Source: Planctomycetota bacterium
GTDB lineage: Bacteria; Planctomycetota; UBA1135; GCA-002686595
Assembly: GCA_002686945.1 (NCBI GenBank)
Contig: NYYZ01000039.1
Location: forward strand, 62,001 to 126,000
Direction: 5' to 3'
DNA length: 64,000 nucleotides
The notes below the pieces were generated by a model. The model saw only the letters and a program-made list of their open reading frames with translations. It had not been told where the DNA came from and ran no database searches. How positions within the stretch are numbered: position 1 is the stretch's first letter; each line of letters opens with the position of its first letter. This document shows, piece after piece, positions 43,927 to 53,020 of the stretch. Position numbers and translations under genes: made by a program.

Positions 43927-45697
43927 ATGAAAACCGCAGCAACTCTGCTTCTTGCGACTCTGATTTCATCAGCAGCTATCGCCCAAACCCCCCTTCTGCC
44001 CGGGCGCTCCTGACCGACGCCAAGTCTATCAAGACCAAGACGGACTCATCATTGCCATGGACAAGTCCGGCACCAAGGTGTTCGCGACTTGGGCTGAGTT
44101 TCACCAGTCGCAATTCTTCCTGGACCATGGAATGCGTTGCGGTTCCCATGACCGCTCCGTAAGCCCGGGTGGCTGGAACAACCCGCCCCCGAGCGATTGC
44201 AGCAACACCCAAACAAACGCGCTCAGTGGATACGACCCGGGTGGTGGGGATACATTCAATATCCCCGTCGTCGTGCACATTCTGCACCGGAACAACGGTG
44301 TAGGCAACATCAGCGACGCACGTGTGTATAGCCAAATCGAAGTTCTCAACGAAGATTTCAACGCAATCGGGGGATCTCCGGGAGCGCCTGGAACCAATGG
44401 AAAAATCGAATTCCATCTGGCAACCACCGATCCAAACGGAAATGCGACCAAAGGCATCAATCGCTATGCAAGCAATGCATGGCACAACGACAAAGGTAGC
44501 TACTACAACCAAATTGGCTGGGACACGACCCGCTATCTGAACATCTATGTCAACAGCGCAGGCGGCAACCTGGGCTATGCCTATCTGCCCAGCGGCGGCG
44601 GCGTTGTCGGAACAAACTATGATGGGGTCCGCATCTTCTACCAGGCCTTTGGCCGAAACTCTGGCTATGCGCCCTACGACCAAGGTCGCACGGCAACCCA
44701 TGAAGTTGGCCACTACTTGGGGCTCTACCACACATTCCAGGGAGGCTGTCATAGCGGTAGCTGCTCAAGCAATGGTGATCTGATTTGTGATACCAACAGC
44801 GAGTCCAGCCCGTTCTATGGCTGCGGTACTCGGACTACTTGCGGCAGCCAGGACCCGACTACGAACTACATGGACTACAGCGAAGACTTGTGCATGTACC
44901 AATTCACTCCGATTCAGGTAAACCGAATGAGGTGCACGATCCTGAATTTTCGCCCCGACCTGGTAGCTGGAGGCGGCGGCGGAACCAATCCCCCCGATGC
45001 AGCAACTGGACCCTCCCCCGCGCACGGAGCGACTGGGATCTCTACCACGCCCAGCTTGAGCTGGCAGGCCGCGGGAGGTGCTGACACCTATGACGTGTAC
45101 TTCGGCACCAGTAGCAGCCTGAGCGCCTCTGATCTGGTGGGGAGCCAATCTCAGACCAGCTACAGCCCAGGGTTGCTTTCCAAAGCCTCCACCTATTTCT
45201 GGCGTGTGGATTCAGTTGGCCCAGGGGGCACGACCAACGGTTCTACCTGGTCCTTCACGACTGATGCTGGCAGCGGAGGTTCAAATGACCTCCTTAGTGA
45301 CGGCTTCGAATCAGGGACCTTGAGCACGGGTTGGAACACGACGGGCAATATTCAAGTCCACGGAAATGCGGCCAATACGGGATCCTATGGCGTTCGCATG
45401 CGACGCACGTCGAGCCTTGAACACGCCATCGACGCATCGGGGAGGACCAACATTGTCCTCTCATATGCCCGTGGTACGAGCGGCTACGACGGAGGAGAGT
45501 TCCTCACAGTTGATTGGTTCGACGGATCGAGTTGGACTGTCCTTGAGGCCACCAACGCCACGGGATACGCGACTCGCTCATTCAGCCTGGGTGCTGTAGC
45601 TGACGGCAATCCCAACCTACGCATTCGCTTCAGCGGCAACGCCAACCGGAACAACGAACTTAGCCTGCTGGACGATGTTGTTGTGAGCGGAGATTAG
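43927..45697 (+). pseudogene. M43-family secreted metalloprotease, frameshifted in a C6 tract
   Basis: The gene begins at 43927 (GGAGG about 8 bases upstream) with a textbook signal peptide MKTAATLLLATLISSAAIAQ, but this frame stops at 44011-44013. The next frame continues the protein: PPFCPGAPDRRQVYQDQDG, then the long frame open to 45697. Removing one C from the six-C run at 43988-43993 joins them into about 589 residues. The protease domain has HEVGHYLGLYH (HExxHxxGxxH zinc site) near residue 258 of the joined protein and the Met-turn NYMDY about 60 residues later, with several Cys pairs, as in M43/pappalysin-like enzymes. A fibronectin-III-like domain and a jelly-roll domain follow. It may be a sequencing error, a phase-variable gene or a true pseudogene. 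Confidence 0.85.
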
Positions 45698-45714
45698 GTG
45701 CTGGTAAGCCTGGC

Positions 45715-47973
45715 TTACTCAGTCATGCGCGCGGCCACAGGGGCCGGATCAAAACGATCAGCCCCTCCGCCGCGCGCATGCACATCTTCGCGAGAGTGAA
45801 GTTCGGCCATGCGGGCACAGACCGCCTCTAGCCCTATTCGCTGTGCATGACTCCAAAGGCCCCCACGGAAAGGGGCAAAGCCAGTGCCGAAGACCGAAGC
45901 CAGATCCAGAGTGGATTCGTCCTTGACCACTTTCTCTTCCAGGCAACGGGCCGCCTCGCCGACCATGGCATAGACCAGGCGATCGGTAATCTCCGCATCG
46001 GGGAGACTGCTGGCCCACGATTCGGTCTGAAAGTTGGCCAGATCCTGCGCCACCGTACGCTTGCCCTTACGGTCTCCCGGCTTTGGATGATCGTAGAAGC
46101 CCTTGCCAGTCTTGCGACCAAGGCGCCGATCATCGCCCATCCCTGACAAACCGGGGCATGGTTCCATGCGATCGCCGTAGCCCGCATGCAGGCTCGCAGC
46201 CGCGTGCTGGGCAATGTCAAAGCCCACCTCATCGAGCAACACAAAGGGCCCCATGGGCATGCCGAAGTTCAGCATCAAGCTGTCTACGCGCTCCACATCC
46301 GCACCACCAACGAAAAGTCGCACGGCTTCGTCCAAGTAAGGCCCAAGGATGCGATTGACCAGGAAGCCCGGCACATCACGGGTCACAACGGGCGTCTTGC
46401 CAAGAGCAATCGCCAAGGCGCAAGTACGGGTGATTGTTTCATCACTTGTCTCTTCTCCACGCACAACCTCCACCAGAGGCATGGCTTTGACAGGGTTGAA
46501 GAAATGCATGCCCACCACACGCTCAGGGTGAGGCAAGTCCTTGGCTATGGCTGTTACACTCAGACTAGAAGTGTTAGTTGCCAGGATCGCATCATCAGCC
46601 AGTTGCTCGGCGAGTTCACCAAAGACGCTGGCCTTTACATGCAATACCTCGGCCACCGCCTCGATAGCGATTTCCGATCGTGCCATTCCCAGCAGTCCTT
46701 CAACCCCCACCAGATGATCGATGGCTGCGTTGGCCGCGTGGGGTTGCAGACGCTTGCGCCGGCGGCGTTTCTCAACCTCCTTGCGGTGACTTGAGATGGC
46801 CGTAGCCAGGGCCTTGCTGGAGAGATCCCCCAAGCGCACGTTGACCCGGGCCAGAGCCAGGCTGGACGCGATGCCCGCGCCCATGACACCAGCGCCCACC
46901 ACGGTCGCATGTTCCGGGCGCGCGGGCTCACTGCCGTCGGCGCGCTTACCGAGCTTCTTCGCCGCCTCAGAAGCGAAGAAGATGCCCACCAGGCTCTTGC
47001 AGACGCGTCCCGTGGCCAATGTCCCGATCGCCTTGGCCTCACGCGCGGCCCAGGTGGAGCGTACCGCACCAGGAGCCGAGAGAACCAGGTCCAGAGCCGC
47101 ATAGGGTGCCGGATACTTGCCGTTGGCCTTGGAATCAACTCCCGCCAGAGCCTTGCTGCGAATAACACTCGTGGCCAGAGGATTGCGATCGATCAGCCAC
47201 TTCCAGATCCCACGGGAGAAACGGCGGCAGTTCTTGCGCCCCATGGCGATGTCACTGGCCACACGCGCAAGGTCCTCCGCATGTACCAGGCGATCCACCA
47301 GACCTCTCTTCTTGGCGGGTTTCGCGGGCAACATTCGACCAGTCAAGATGCAATCAAGGGCTCCAGGAATTCCAATGCGCCGAGGAAGGCGATGGGAGCC
47401 GCCCCACCCGGGCAGGATCCCCAACATGGTCTCGGGCAAGCCGATGCGGGAAGACTTGTCGTCTACCAACAAGATGCGGTCGCAGGCCATGGAAAACTCG
47501 AAAGCCCCTCCAGGAACCGGGCCCCCAACTGCCGCAACGGTGCGCGGCTTGAGCCGCTCCACTCGATCAAACAGGGCGTGTACAGCGATCACCGCCTGCT
47601 CCACCAGGAGAGGGTCGGTGATTTCTTGAATCGCTTCTACATCCGCGCCCGCCAAGAACTGTCCAGGGTGACGGCCGGTAAACACGATTCCTTTGAGAGT
47701 CACATCGTTTTCGAGCTCAGTCAGAACCGTGTCCAAGTCTCGCAGCAAGGGCGCGTCGAAAATCGGAAAGGAGCGATGGGGTGAATCGAATGTCACCACC
47801 GCCAGGCCCGATTCAGGTCGCTCGACCCGAATGCAGGTCCCGGGGTCGGGAGCGTCGTCTGGCATGGGAAAGCCAATGGCTGAAGGTGTTGCTTCGAACT
47901 CACTCAGCTCTTGCTCGGTGATCAACACGGTTTCCTCGGATTGCGGGGCCTCTTGCATGTTTGACTCTTCCAT
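45715..47973 (-). CDS. fadJ: Fatty-acid oxidation multifunctional protein: enoyl-CoA hydratase + 3-hydroxyacyl-CoA dehydrogenase
   Basis: A 752-residue bifunctional beta-oxidation alpha subunit. The N-terminal crotonase domain (about residues 30-230) keeps both catalytic Glu residues, in GGAFEFSMACD and LPETMLGILPGWGG. The dehydrogenase domain begins near residue 352 with the NAD-binding TVVGAGVMGAGIASSLAL; the active His is in GMHFFNPVKAMPLVEVV, and the C-terminal helical domain includes PGFLVNRILGPYLDEA. Its ATG overlaps the stop of the upstream thiolase gene, so the two are translationally coupled like fadJ/fadI or fadBA pairs. Whether it is FadB- or FadJ-like cannot be decided by eye. Confidence 0.95.
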   Translation of the reverse strand: MEESNMQEAPQSEETVLITEQELSEFEATPSAIGFPMPDDAPDPGTCIRVERPESGLAVVTFDSPHRSFPIFDAPLLRDLDTVLTELENDVTLKGIVFTGRHPGQFLAGADVEAIQEITDPLLVEQAVIAVHALFDRVERLKPRTVAAVGGPVPGGAFEFSMACDRILLVDDKSSRIGLPETMLGILPGWGGSHRLPRRIGIPGALDCILTGRMLPAKPAKKRGLVDRLVHAEDLARVASDIAMGRKNCRRFSRGIWKWLIDRNPLATSVIRSKALAGVDSKANGKYPAPYAALDLVLSAPGAVRSTWAAREAKAIGTLATGRVCKSLVGIFFASEAAKKLGKRADGSEPARPEHATVVGAGVMGAGIASSLALARVNVRLGDLSSKALATAISSHRKEVEKRRRRKRLQPHAANAAIDHLVGVEGLLGMARSEIAIEAVAEVLHVKASVFGELAEQLADDAILATNTSSLSVTAIAKDLPHPERVVGMHFFNPVKAMPLVEVVRGEETSDETITRTCALAIALGKTPVVTRDVPGFLVNRILGPYLDEAVRLFVGGADVERVDSLMLNFGMPMGPFVLLDEVGFDIAQHAAASLHAGYGDRMEPCPGLSGMGDDRRLGRKTGKGFYDHPKPGDRKGKRTVAQDLANFQTESWASSLPDAEITDRLVYAMVGEAARCLEEKVVKDESTLDLASVFGTGFAPFRGGLWSHAQRIGLEAVCARMAELHSREDVHARGGGADRFDPAPVAARMTE

Positions 47974-49295
47974 CAGGCGGCGCTCCCATTGATGCGTTCC
48001 AGTACCACGGCGCCACCCTGGCCACCGCCGATGCAGAGAGTTGCCAGGGCGAGGTTGTGATCGCCCGCCGCCAATTCGTGGGCTGCGGTCAGTAGCAAGC
48101 GCCCCCCGGTAGCCCCCACCGGGTGCCCCAAAGCAACCGCGCCACCGTTGGGATTCAGCTTGACCGAGTCGATTTCGCCCATGGCCTCGTCCTGCCCAAG
48201 ATGCTCCCGGGCAAATTTGTCGCTGGCGAAGGCCTGCTTGCAGGCCAGAACCTGAGCAGCAAAGGCTTCATTGATCTCGATCACGTCCATGTCCTCAAGG
48301 GTGCAGCCGGCCTGTTCCAGGGCCAGCTTGCTGGAGAACACAGGACCCAGCCCCATGCGCGAAGGATCGAGTCCCGCCCAGGCGTAGGACCTTATGCGAG
48401 CCAAGGGCTGAAGGCCCAACTCACTCGCCTTTTCTTCTGTGGTGATCAAGAGAGCACAAGCGCCATCAGTGATACCGCAGGAGTTGCCAATCGTCACAAC
48501 CCCATCGGGCTTTTCAAAATAAGGCCGCATGCGCATGAGAGCTTCCACGGTTTGATCATCACGGATACCATCATCGTGACGCACAAGGTCCATGATGGGT
48601 TTGCGGCTCAAGGGAGCCATGGGCAGAATCTCCCTTTCAAATCGCCCCCTGTCCCGTGAGAGGCGAGCGCGATGATGGCTCTCCGTGGCGTAGGTGTCGC
48701 AATCCTCCCGAGTCAAGCCAAAGTCACGCACCAGCACTTCGGCGGTCTGGCCCATCAGTAGGTTTGAGATTGGATCGCGTAGACCCTCCAGCAGAGCAAC
48801 CCGGGGCGCCAGCATGGACGGCCTGAAGGATGCAAGCGTTGACAAGCGCGCGAGCAAGGAACGCGCCTTCATCATGCGTTCAAAAAACCCAGTCAACTTG
48901 CGACCCATGATCAATGGATAAGCGCTCATAACTTCCACGCCGAGGCACATGTAGAGCGAACCATTACCAGCACGGATTTCGGTCACTGCCTGGGTGACCG
49001 CCTCAATACCGCTTGCGCAGTTCCGGGCCACGGTGCGAGCAGGCACTTCCTGCGGAATCCCCGCGCGCAGAGCAACCACCCGAGAGAGGTTGGCCTGATC
49101 GTGGGGCGGCCCAACCGAACCAGTTATGACCTCATCGAGCTGCTCCCCCCGCACTCCTGTGCGGGCCAGGAGTTCCCGGGTGACAGCGGCGCCCAGGTGC
49201 CCCGCGTCTTCCCCACGGAACTGGCCTCCAGCTTTGATCCAGGGGCTGCGCAGGCCAGCGGCGATAACAATGGAAGGAGCGCTTGGTGCAATCAT
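47973..49295 (-). CDS. fadI: Acetyl-CoA acyltransferase (3-ketoacyl-CoA thiolase)
   Basis: A 440-residue thiolase that cleaves 3-ketoacyl-CoA in the last step of beta-oxidation. The nucleophilic Cys is in ARNCASGIEAVTQAV near residue 90. NEAFAAQVLA carries the second block. NPNGGAVALGHPVGATGGRL near 382-401 carries the active His, and CIGGGQGGAVVLE near 420 the second Cys. A loop insertion around 125-175 is typical of the FadI/trifunctional type. It is the promoter-proximal gene of a thiolase-hydratase/dehydrogenase operon and is divergent from the TetR-fadE pair, with a candidate shared operator between them. Confidence 0.96.
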   Translation of the reverse strand: MIAPSAPSIVIAAGLRSPWIKAGGQFRGEDAGHLGAAVTRELLARTGVRGEQLDEVITGSVGPPHDQANLSRVVALRAGIPQEVPARTVARNCASGIEAVTQAVTEIRAGNGSLYMCLGVEVMSAYPLIMGRKLTGFFERMMKARSLLARLSTLASFRPSMLAPRVALLEGLRDPISNLLMGQTAEVLVRDFGLTREDCDTYATESHHRARLSRDRGRFEREILPMAPLSRKPIMDLVRHDDGIRDDQTVEALMRMRPYFEKPDGVVTIGNSCGITDGACALLITTEEKASELGLQPLARIRSYAWAGLDPSRMGLGPVFSSKLALEQAGCTLEDMDVIEINEAFAAQVLACKQAFASDKFAREHLGQDEAMGEIDSVKLNPNGGAVALGHPVGATGGRLLLTAAHELAAGDHNLALATLCIGGGQGGAVVLERINGSAA

Positions 49296-49415
49296 CAGTG
49301 GAGGATCTTGTTGGGTGATGGAAGCCCGGGTGGACTCCTGACCGGATCGGGATTATTCCTCAATCGGAGCCCCGAAACACCGATTCAGCTCAAGAGACCC
49401 ACCAGAGGCCCTAAA

Positions 49416-49439
49416 CAGTGATAACTTAACACTGATAAC
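49416..49439. promoter_or_regulatory. Candidate operator in the divergent fadI/TetR promoter region
   Basis: An inverted repeat, CAGTG (49416-49420) and CACTG (49430-49434), overlaps a direct repeat, AGTGATAAC (49417-49425) and ACTGATAAC (49431-49439), period 14. It is the most AT-rich part of the 197-base intergenic region and sits 54 bases before the TetR start. Position and symmetry fit autoregulation by the TetR protein with acyl-CoA as effector, which is inference. Confidence 0.5.
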
Positions 49440-49492
49440 CTCTTCGGTCCAGCCTGCCGAAAGCCGAAGAGAACATTCGAGATTCACGCCCC

Positions 49493-50110
49493 ATGCCCCG
49501 TAACGGAACCGACCTCAAGCCCCGCATCCTGCGTGAGGCGCGCAATGTACTGCTGGAAGAGGGATACACGGCCCTCTCCACCCGCCGTATCGCCCGACGG
49601 GTGGGCTGCACCGCCGCATCGATCTATCTCTACTTCAAGAACAAGGATGCCCTCTTGCATGCCCTGATCGACGAGGGTTTTGAGATCCTGCACGCACAGC
49701 TTGAGGCCGCGTCCCAGGGTGAATCACCACAGGACCACCTAAAAAATCTCTGCGCCGAATATGTGAGCTTCGCCAACTCCAATAGCGAGTACTACGAGGT
49801 GATGTTCCATCTCCCTCCTAGCCAGATGGAGAGGTATCCCATCGACCGCTATCGAGTGCAAAGAAACTATCTGGCTTTGCTCGGTGAGGCAGTAATGAAG
49901 GGTCGTCAGGACTCTTCTCCTTCACCCGAAGCAACACTGCGCGCAGCAACCCTGGTCTGGTCAACATTACACGGTGCAATCTCCCTCCCCCTCGCCCGCC
50001 GCATCGACAAGTCCCTGCGCGGCCCCAACCACCTCGATGATGCGATTCGCCTGGCGATGCGCGCTGTCGAGGTCTGTTCCCTTCCCTCTCAGCCTAGGGT
50101 CTCCTCATGA
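49493..50110 (+). CDS. TetR-family regulator, probable fatty-acid-metabolism repressor
   Basis: A 205-residue repressor. The N-terminal DNA-binding domain is clear: RILREARNVLLEEGYTALST, then the HTH RRIARRVGCTAASIYLYFKNKDALLHAL (about residues 30-58). The C-terminal ligand domain is of the WHG type (YVSFANSNSEYYEVMF). It overlaps fadE by 4 bases and is divergent from the fadI-fadJ operon. This context strongly suggests control of beta-oxidation in response to acyl-CoA, as for FadR-type TetR regulators of other bacteria. Sequence alone does not show the ligand. Confidence 0.93.
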   Translation: MPRNGTDLKPRILREARNVLLEEGYTALSTRRIARRVGCTAASIYLYFKNKDALLHALIDEGFEILHAQLEAASQGESPQDHLKNLCAEYVSFANSNSEYYEVMFHLPPSQMERYPIDRYRVQRNYLALLGEAVMKGRQDSSPSPEATLRAATLVWSTLHGAISLPLARRIDKSLRGPNHLDDAIRLAMRAVEVCSLPSQPRVSS

Positions 50111-52572
50111 ATGGATTTTTCTGGTCCAATTGGCCACTTCTACTCCTCGTACCCATCGCCTTTGTCACCCTTGGCTGGTTCGCCGCTCCGGCACCGGCAT
50201 GGGCGATCTTTGGTTTGCTCGTGGCCGCTGGCATTCACACCGGCGTGTGGTGGCTAGGCATAGTCACCGCCGGCGCGGCTATATTGCTCTTGCCAACCCT
50301 GCGCACAATCCTGATCAGCGGCCCCCTGATGCGGATGATGAGCAAGCTCGGCTTCCTGCCCAAAGTATCGGCGACCGAGAAAGAAGCCCTTGAAGCGGGC
50401 ACGACCTGGGCCGACGCAGAGCTCTTCAGCGGCAAGCCTGACTTCAAGCGCCTCTCCGAAGAGGACTATCCCGACCTGACGGAAACCGAGCAGGCATTCA
50501 TCGACGGCCCAGTAGAAACCGTCTGCCGTATGACTGATGACTGGCAAGTGTGGCAGGACCGCGATCTCCCAGAGACGGTCTGGGACTATCTGGCCAAGCA
50601 GGGATTCTTCGGCCTGATCATTCCCAGCGAGTACGGCGGTCACGGTTTTAGCGCCTCGGCCAACAGCGCCATTGTGTCCAAACTCTCGTCCCGTTCCGGC
50701 ACCCTAGGCATCACGGTCATGGTTCCCAACTCCCTGGGCCCCGCCGAGTTGCTGCACCACTACGGCACCAAAGAACAAAAAGACGAGCTCTTGCCACGTC
50801 TGGCCGATGGCCGAGAAATCCCGGCTTTTGCCCTGACCGAGCCCGGGGCGGGCTCCGACGCGGGCTCGATCACCGCCTCAGGCGAAGTCTTCCGAGGCGA
50901 AGACGACGAACTCTACCTGCGCTTCAATTGGCGCAAGCGCTACATCACCCTGGCAGCGGTCTCGACCCTTCTGGGCCTGGCCTTCAAGATGCGCGACCCG
51001 GGAAACCTCCTGGGCAAGGGTGAGGACCTGGGCATCACCTGCGCTTTGATTCCCACCGATACCCCCGGCGTGGAGAAAGGCGAACGTCATGACCCAATGG
51101 GCGTGCCCTTCTACAACTGCCCCACCGAGGGCCACGACGTGGTCCTGCCTCTGAGTTGCGTGATCGGCGGTCACAATGGGATCGGCCGCGGTTGGATCAT
51201 GTTGATGGAATGCCTTGCCGCAGGACGCGGAATATCCCTGCCCGCTTCGGCGGTGGCCACCTGCAAGGCCGCTGCCCGCCTGGCAGGTGGCTACTCAGCC
51301 ATACGCAAGCAGTTCGGCGTTTCAATCGGACGCTTTGGAGGTGTACAGGAACCCCTGGCCCGCATCGGTGGCTTTGCCTATTTGACCGAAGCCGCACGAC
51401 GCTACACATGCGGCGCCCTGGACAAGGGAGCCAAGCCAGCAGTGGTGACTGCAATCATGAAGTACAACACCACCGAGCTTGCGCGCCAATCAATCAACGA
51501 CGCTATGGATGTACTCGGAGGAGCCGCCATCAGCCGCGGACCGCGCAACCTCCTGGCCCATGCCTACATGGCAACTCCCATCAGCATCACGGTGGAAGGC
51601 GCCAATATCTTGACCCGCACTCTGGTGGTCTTCGGCCAGGGAGCGATCCGCTGTCACCCCCATGCCTGGTCGGAAGTAGAAGCCGCCGAGGCCGGTAACA
51701 GCCGGGCCTTCGACAAGGCCTTCTTCGGGCACATAGGGCATGTAGCGCGCAACTTCTGCCGTACTGTTGTCCTGGACTTGACGGGTGGCCGCTTAGGACG
51801 CTCTCCCGTCGACGGACCATGTGCTAGCTACTACAAGAAACTGGATTGGGCCTCGGCTCGCTTCGCCATCCTTTCAGACCTGTCCATGGCCATGATCGGG
51901 GGCGATCTCAAGCGCCGGGAAGAGATAACCGGTCGCTTCGCGGACATTGTCTCCTGGATGTACCTGTTGCAAGCCACCCTCAGGCGTTTTGAAGCCGAGG
52001 GACGCCCCGCAGAGGACTTGCCCTTCCTACGGTGGTCCGCTGAGTACGGCCTGGCCAGAATCCATAATGCCTTCGATGGGCTCTACGCCAACCTCAACCT
52101 GCCTCTGATCGGCTGGGCCCTGCGGGGCCCCTTACGAATCTGGTCGCATTTGGTGCCCATGGGATCAGCCCCTTCAGACCACCTGGGCAGCAAAGTCGCC
52201 ATGGCCCTGCAAGCCCCTGGGCAGCAGCGGGACCGGATCACCTATGGCCTCTACATCCCTCAGGACACCACGGAAGCCGCCGGGCGCATGGAGCACACCC
52301 TGGACCTGATTACCCGCGCTGACGAGGTGGCCCGCAAGATCAAGGATGCCATCAAAAAGCGCCGTCTACCGCGCCAGAAGCCCATTTCCCTGCTGGAAGA
52401 GGCCCAGGCAGCGGGAATAATTTCTTCCGAAGAAGTGCAACTGGCCATTGAGGCCGAGGCTGCGAGGGACGATACGATAGAAGTCGATTCGTTCACCTTG
52501 GAGGAGTACCTGCGCACCTCAGCACGGGCACACTCCGAACCGGATCGACAACAGGTGCCTCTGGCCTCCTAG
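50107..52572 (+). CDS. fadE: Acyl-CoA dehydrogenase, FadE type
   Basis: An 821-residue flavoenzyme for the first step of beta-oxidation. As in E. coli FadE it has an N-terminal hydrophobic region with two or three membrane helices (about residues 5-75) before the catalytic domain. Acyl-CoA dehydrogenase motifs include IPSEYGGHGFSASANSAIV near 180-198, FALTEPGAGSDAGSI near 238-252, and ITVEGANILTRTLVVFGQGA near 496-515, containing the likely catalytic Glu. The C-terminal 270 residues form the DUF1974 extension of FadE. Translation is coupled to the TetR gene (ATGA). Confidence 0.96.
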   Translation: MNGFFWSNWPLLLLVPIAFVTLGWFAAPAPAWAIFGLLVAAGIHTGVWWLGIVTAGAAILLLPTLRTILISGPLMRMMSKLGFLPKVSATEKEALEAGTTWADAELFSGKPDFKRLSEEDYPDLTETEQAFIDGPVETVCRMTDDWQVWQDRDLPETVWDYLAKQGFFGLIIPSEYGGHGFSASANSAIVSKLSSRSGTLGITVMVPNSLGPAELLHHYGTKEQKDELLPRLADGREIPAFALTEPGAGSDAGSITASGEVFRGEDDELYLRFNWRKRYITLAAVSTLLGLAFKMRDPGNLLGKGEDLGITCALIPTDTPGVEKGERHDPMGVPFYNCPTEGHDVVLPLSCVIGGHNGIGRGWIMLMECLAAGRGISLPASAVATCKAAARLAGGYSAIRKQFGVSIGRFGGVQEPLARIGGFAYLTEAARRYTCGALDKGAKPAVVTAIMKYNTTELARQSINDAMDVLGGAAISRGPRNLLAHAYMATPISITVEGANILTRTLVVFGQGAIRCHPHAWSEVEAAEAGNSRAFDKAFFGHIGHVARNFCRTVVLDLTGGRLGRSPVDGPCASYYKKLDWASARFAILSDLSMAMIGGDLKRREEITGRFADIVSWMYLLQATLRRFEAEGRPAEDLPFLRWSAEYGLARIHNAFDGLYANLNLPLIGWALRGPLRIWSHLVPMGSAPSDHLGSKVAMALQAPGQQRDRITYGLYIPQDTTEAAGRMEHTLDLITRADEVARKIKDAIKKRRLPRQKPISLLEEAQAAGIISSEEVQLAIEAEAARDDTIEVDSFTLEEYLRTSARAHSEPDRQQVPLAS

Positions 52573-53020
52573 GCCCCCTACCAACCAGAGCCACTCACCA
52601 CGTGCACCCAGGAATCCCTTCACGTGATCCCTGGGATGTCCTCTCTCTCTCGTGGGGCGGTTGTCCGAATGGACTGCCGCCCTGCACTCGTATGTGAGAA
52701 TTGTGCCCCGCCGAGAAACCGAGGCACGAACCAGCCGCACACCATGACCTGCGGGCCAGCACCCGCAGAGATGCCAGCCCGCTGATCAGGTCAGGAATGC
52801 CCTGGGCGCTAGAGGTACCAGGTCAGGCCTCCGAAGATCACCAGACCCTCGGGCCAGACCACGCCTGTGGGGGTTGACAGAGGACGCGCGACAGGAAGGA
52901 TTGTGAGGACTGGAGACATACTCCGCAAGCTCACCCCGCTCGTAGGCATCTGAAAGGAAGAAACCCGCCCTTCCCAGGATGAGCCCGGGAGTGATGCTGG
53001 TCACAGGGATCGCGGTGGGT
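52573..53020. other. Non-coding region between convergent fadE and fadD, with hairpin
   Basis: No gene is supported here. A near-perfect hairpin, CCCAGGAATC (52607-52616) with GATCCCTGGG (52626-52635), 9 of 10 bp, lies 35 bases after the fadE stop and may end its transcript. The remainder up to the fadD stop carries no recognisable coding, repeat or RNA signal. Confidence 0.5.

Noticed and set aside
46909..47784. 291-codon plus-strand frame over fadJ
   Set aside because: Antisense to the crotonase domain, which has intact catalytic residues; no recognisable protein.
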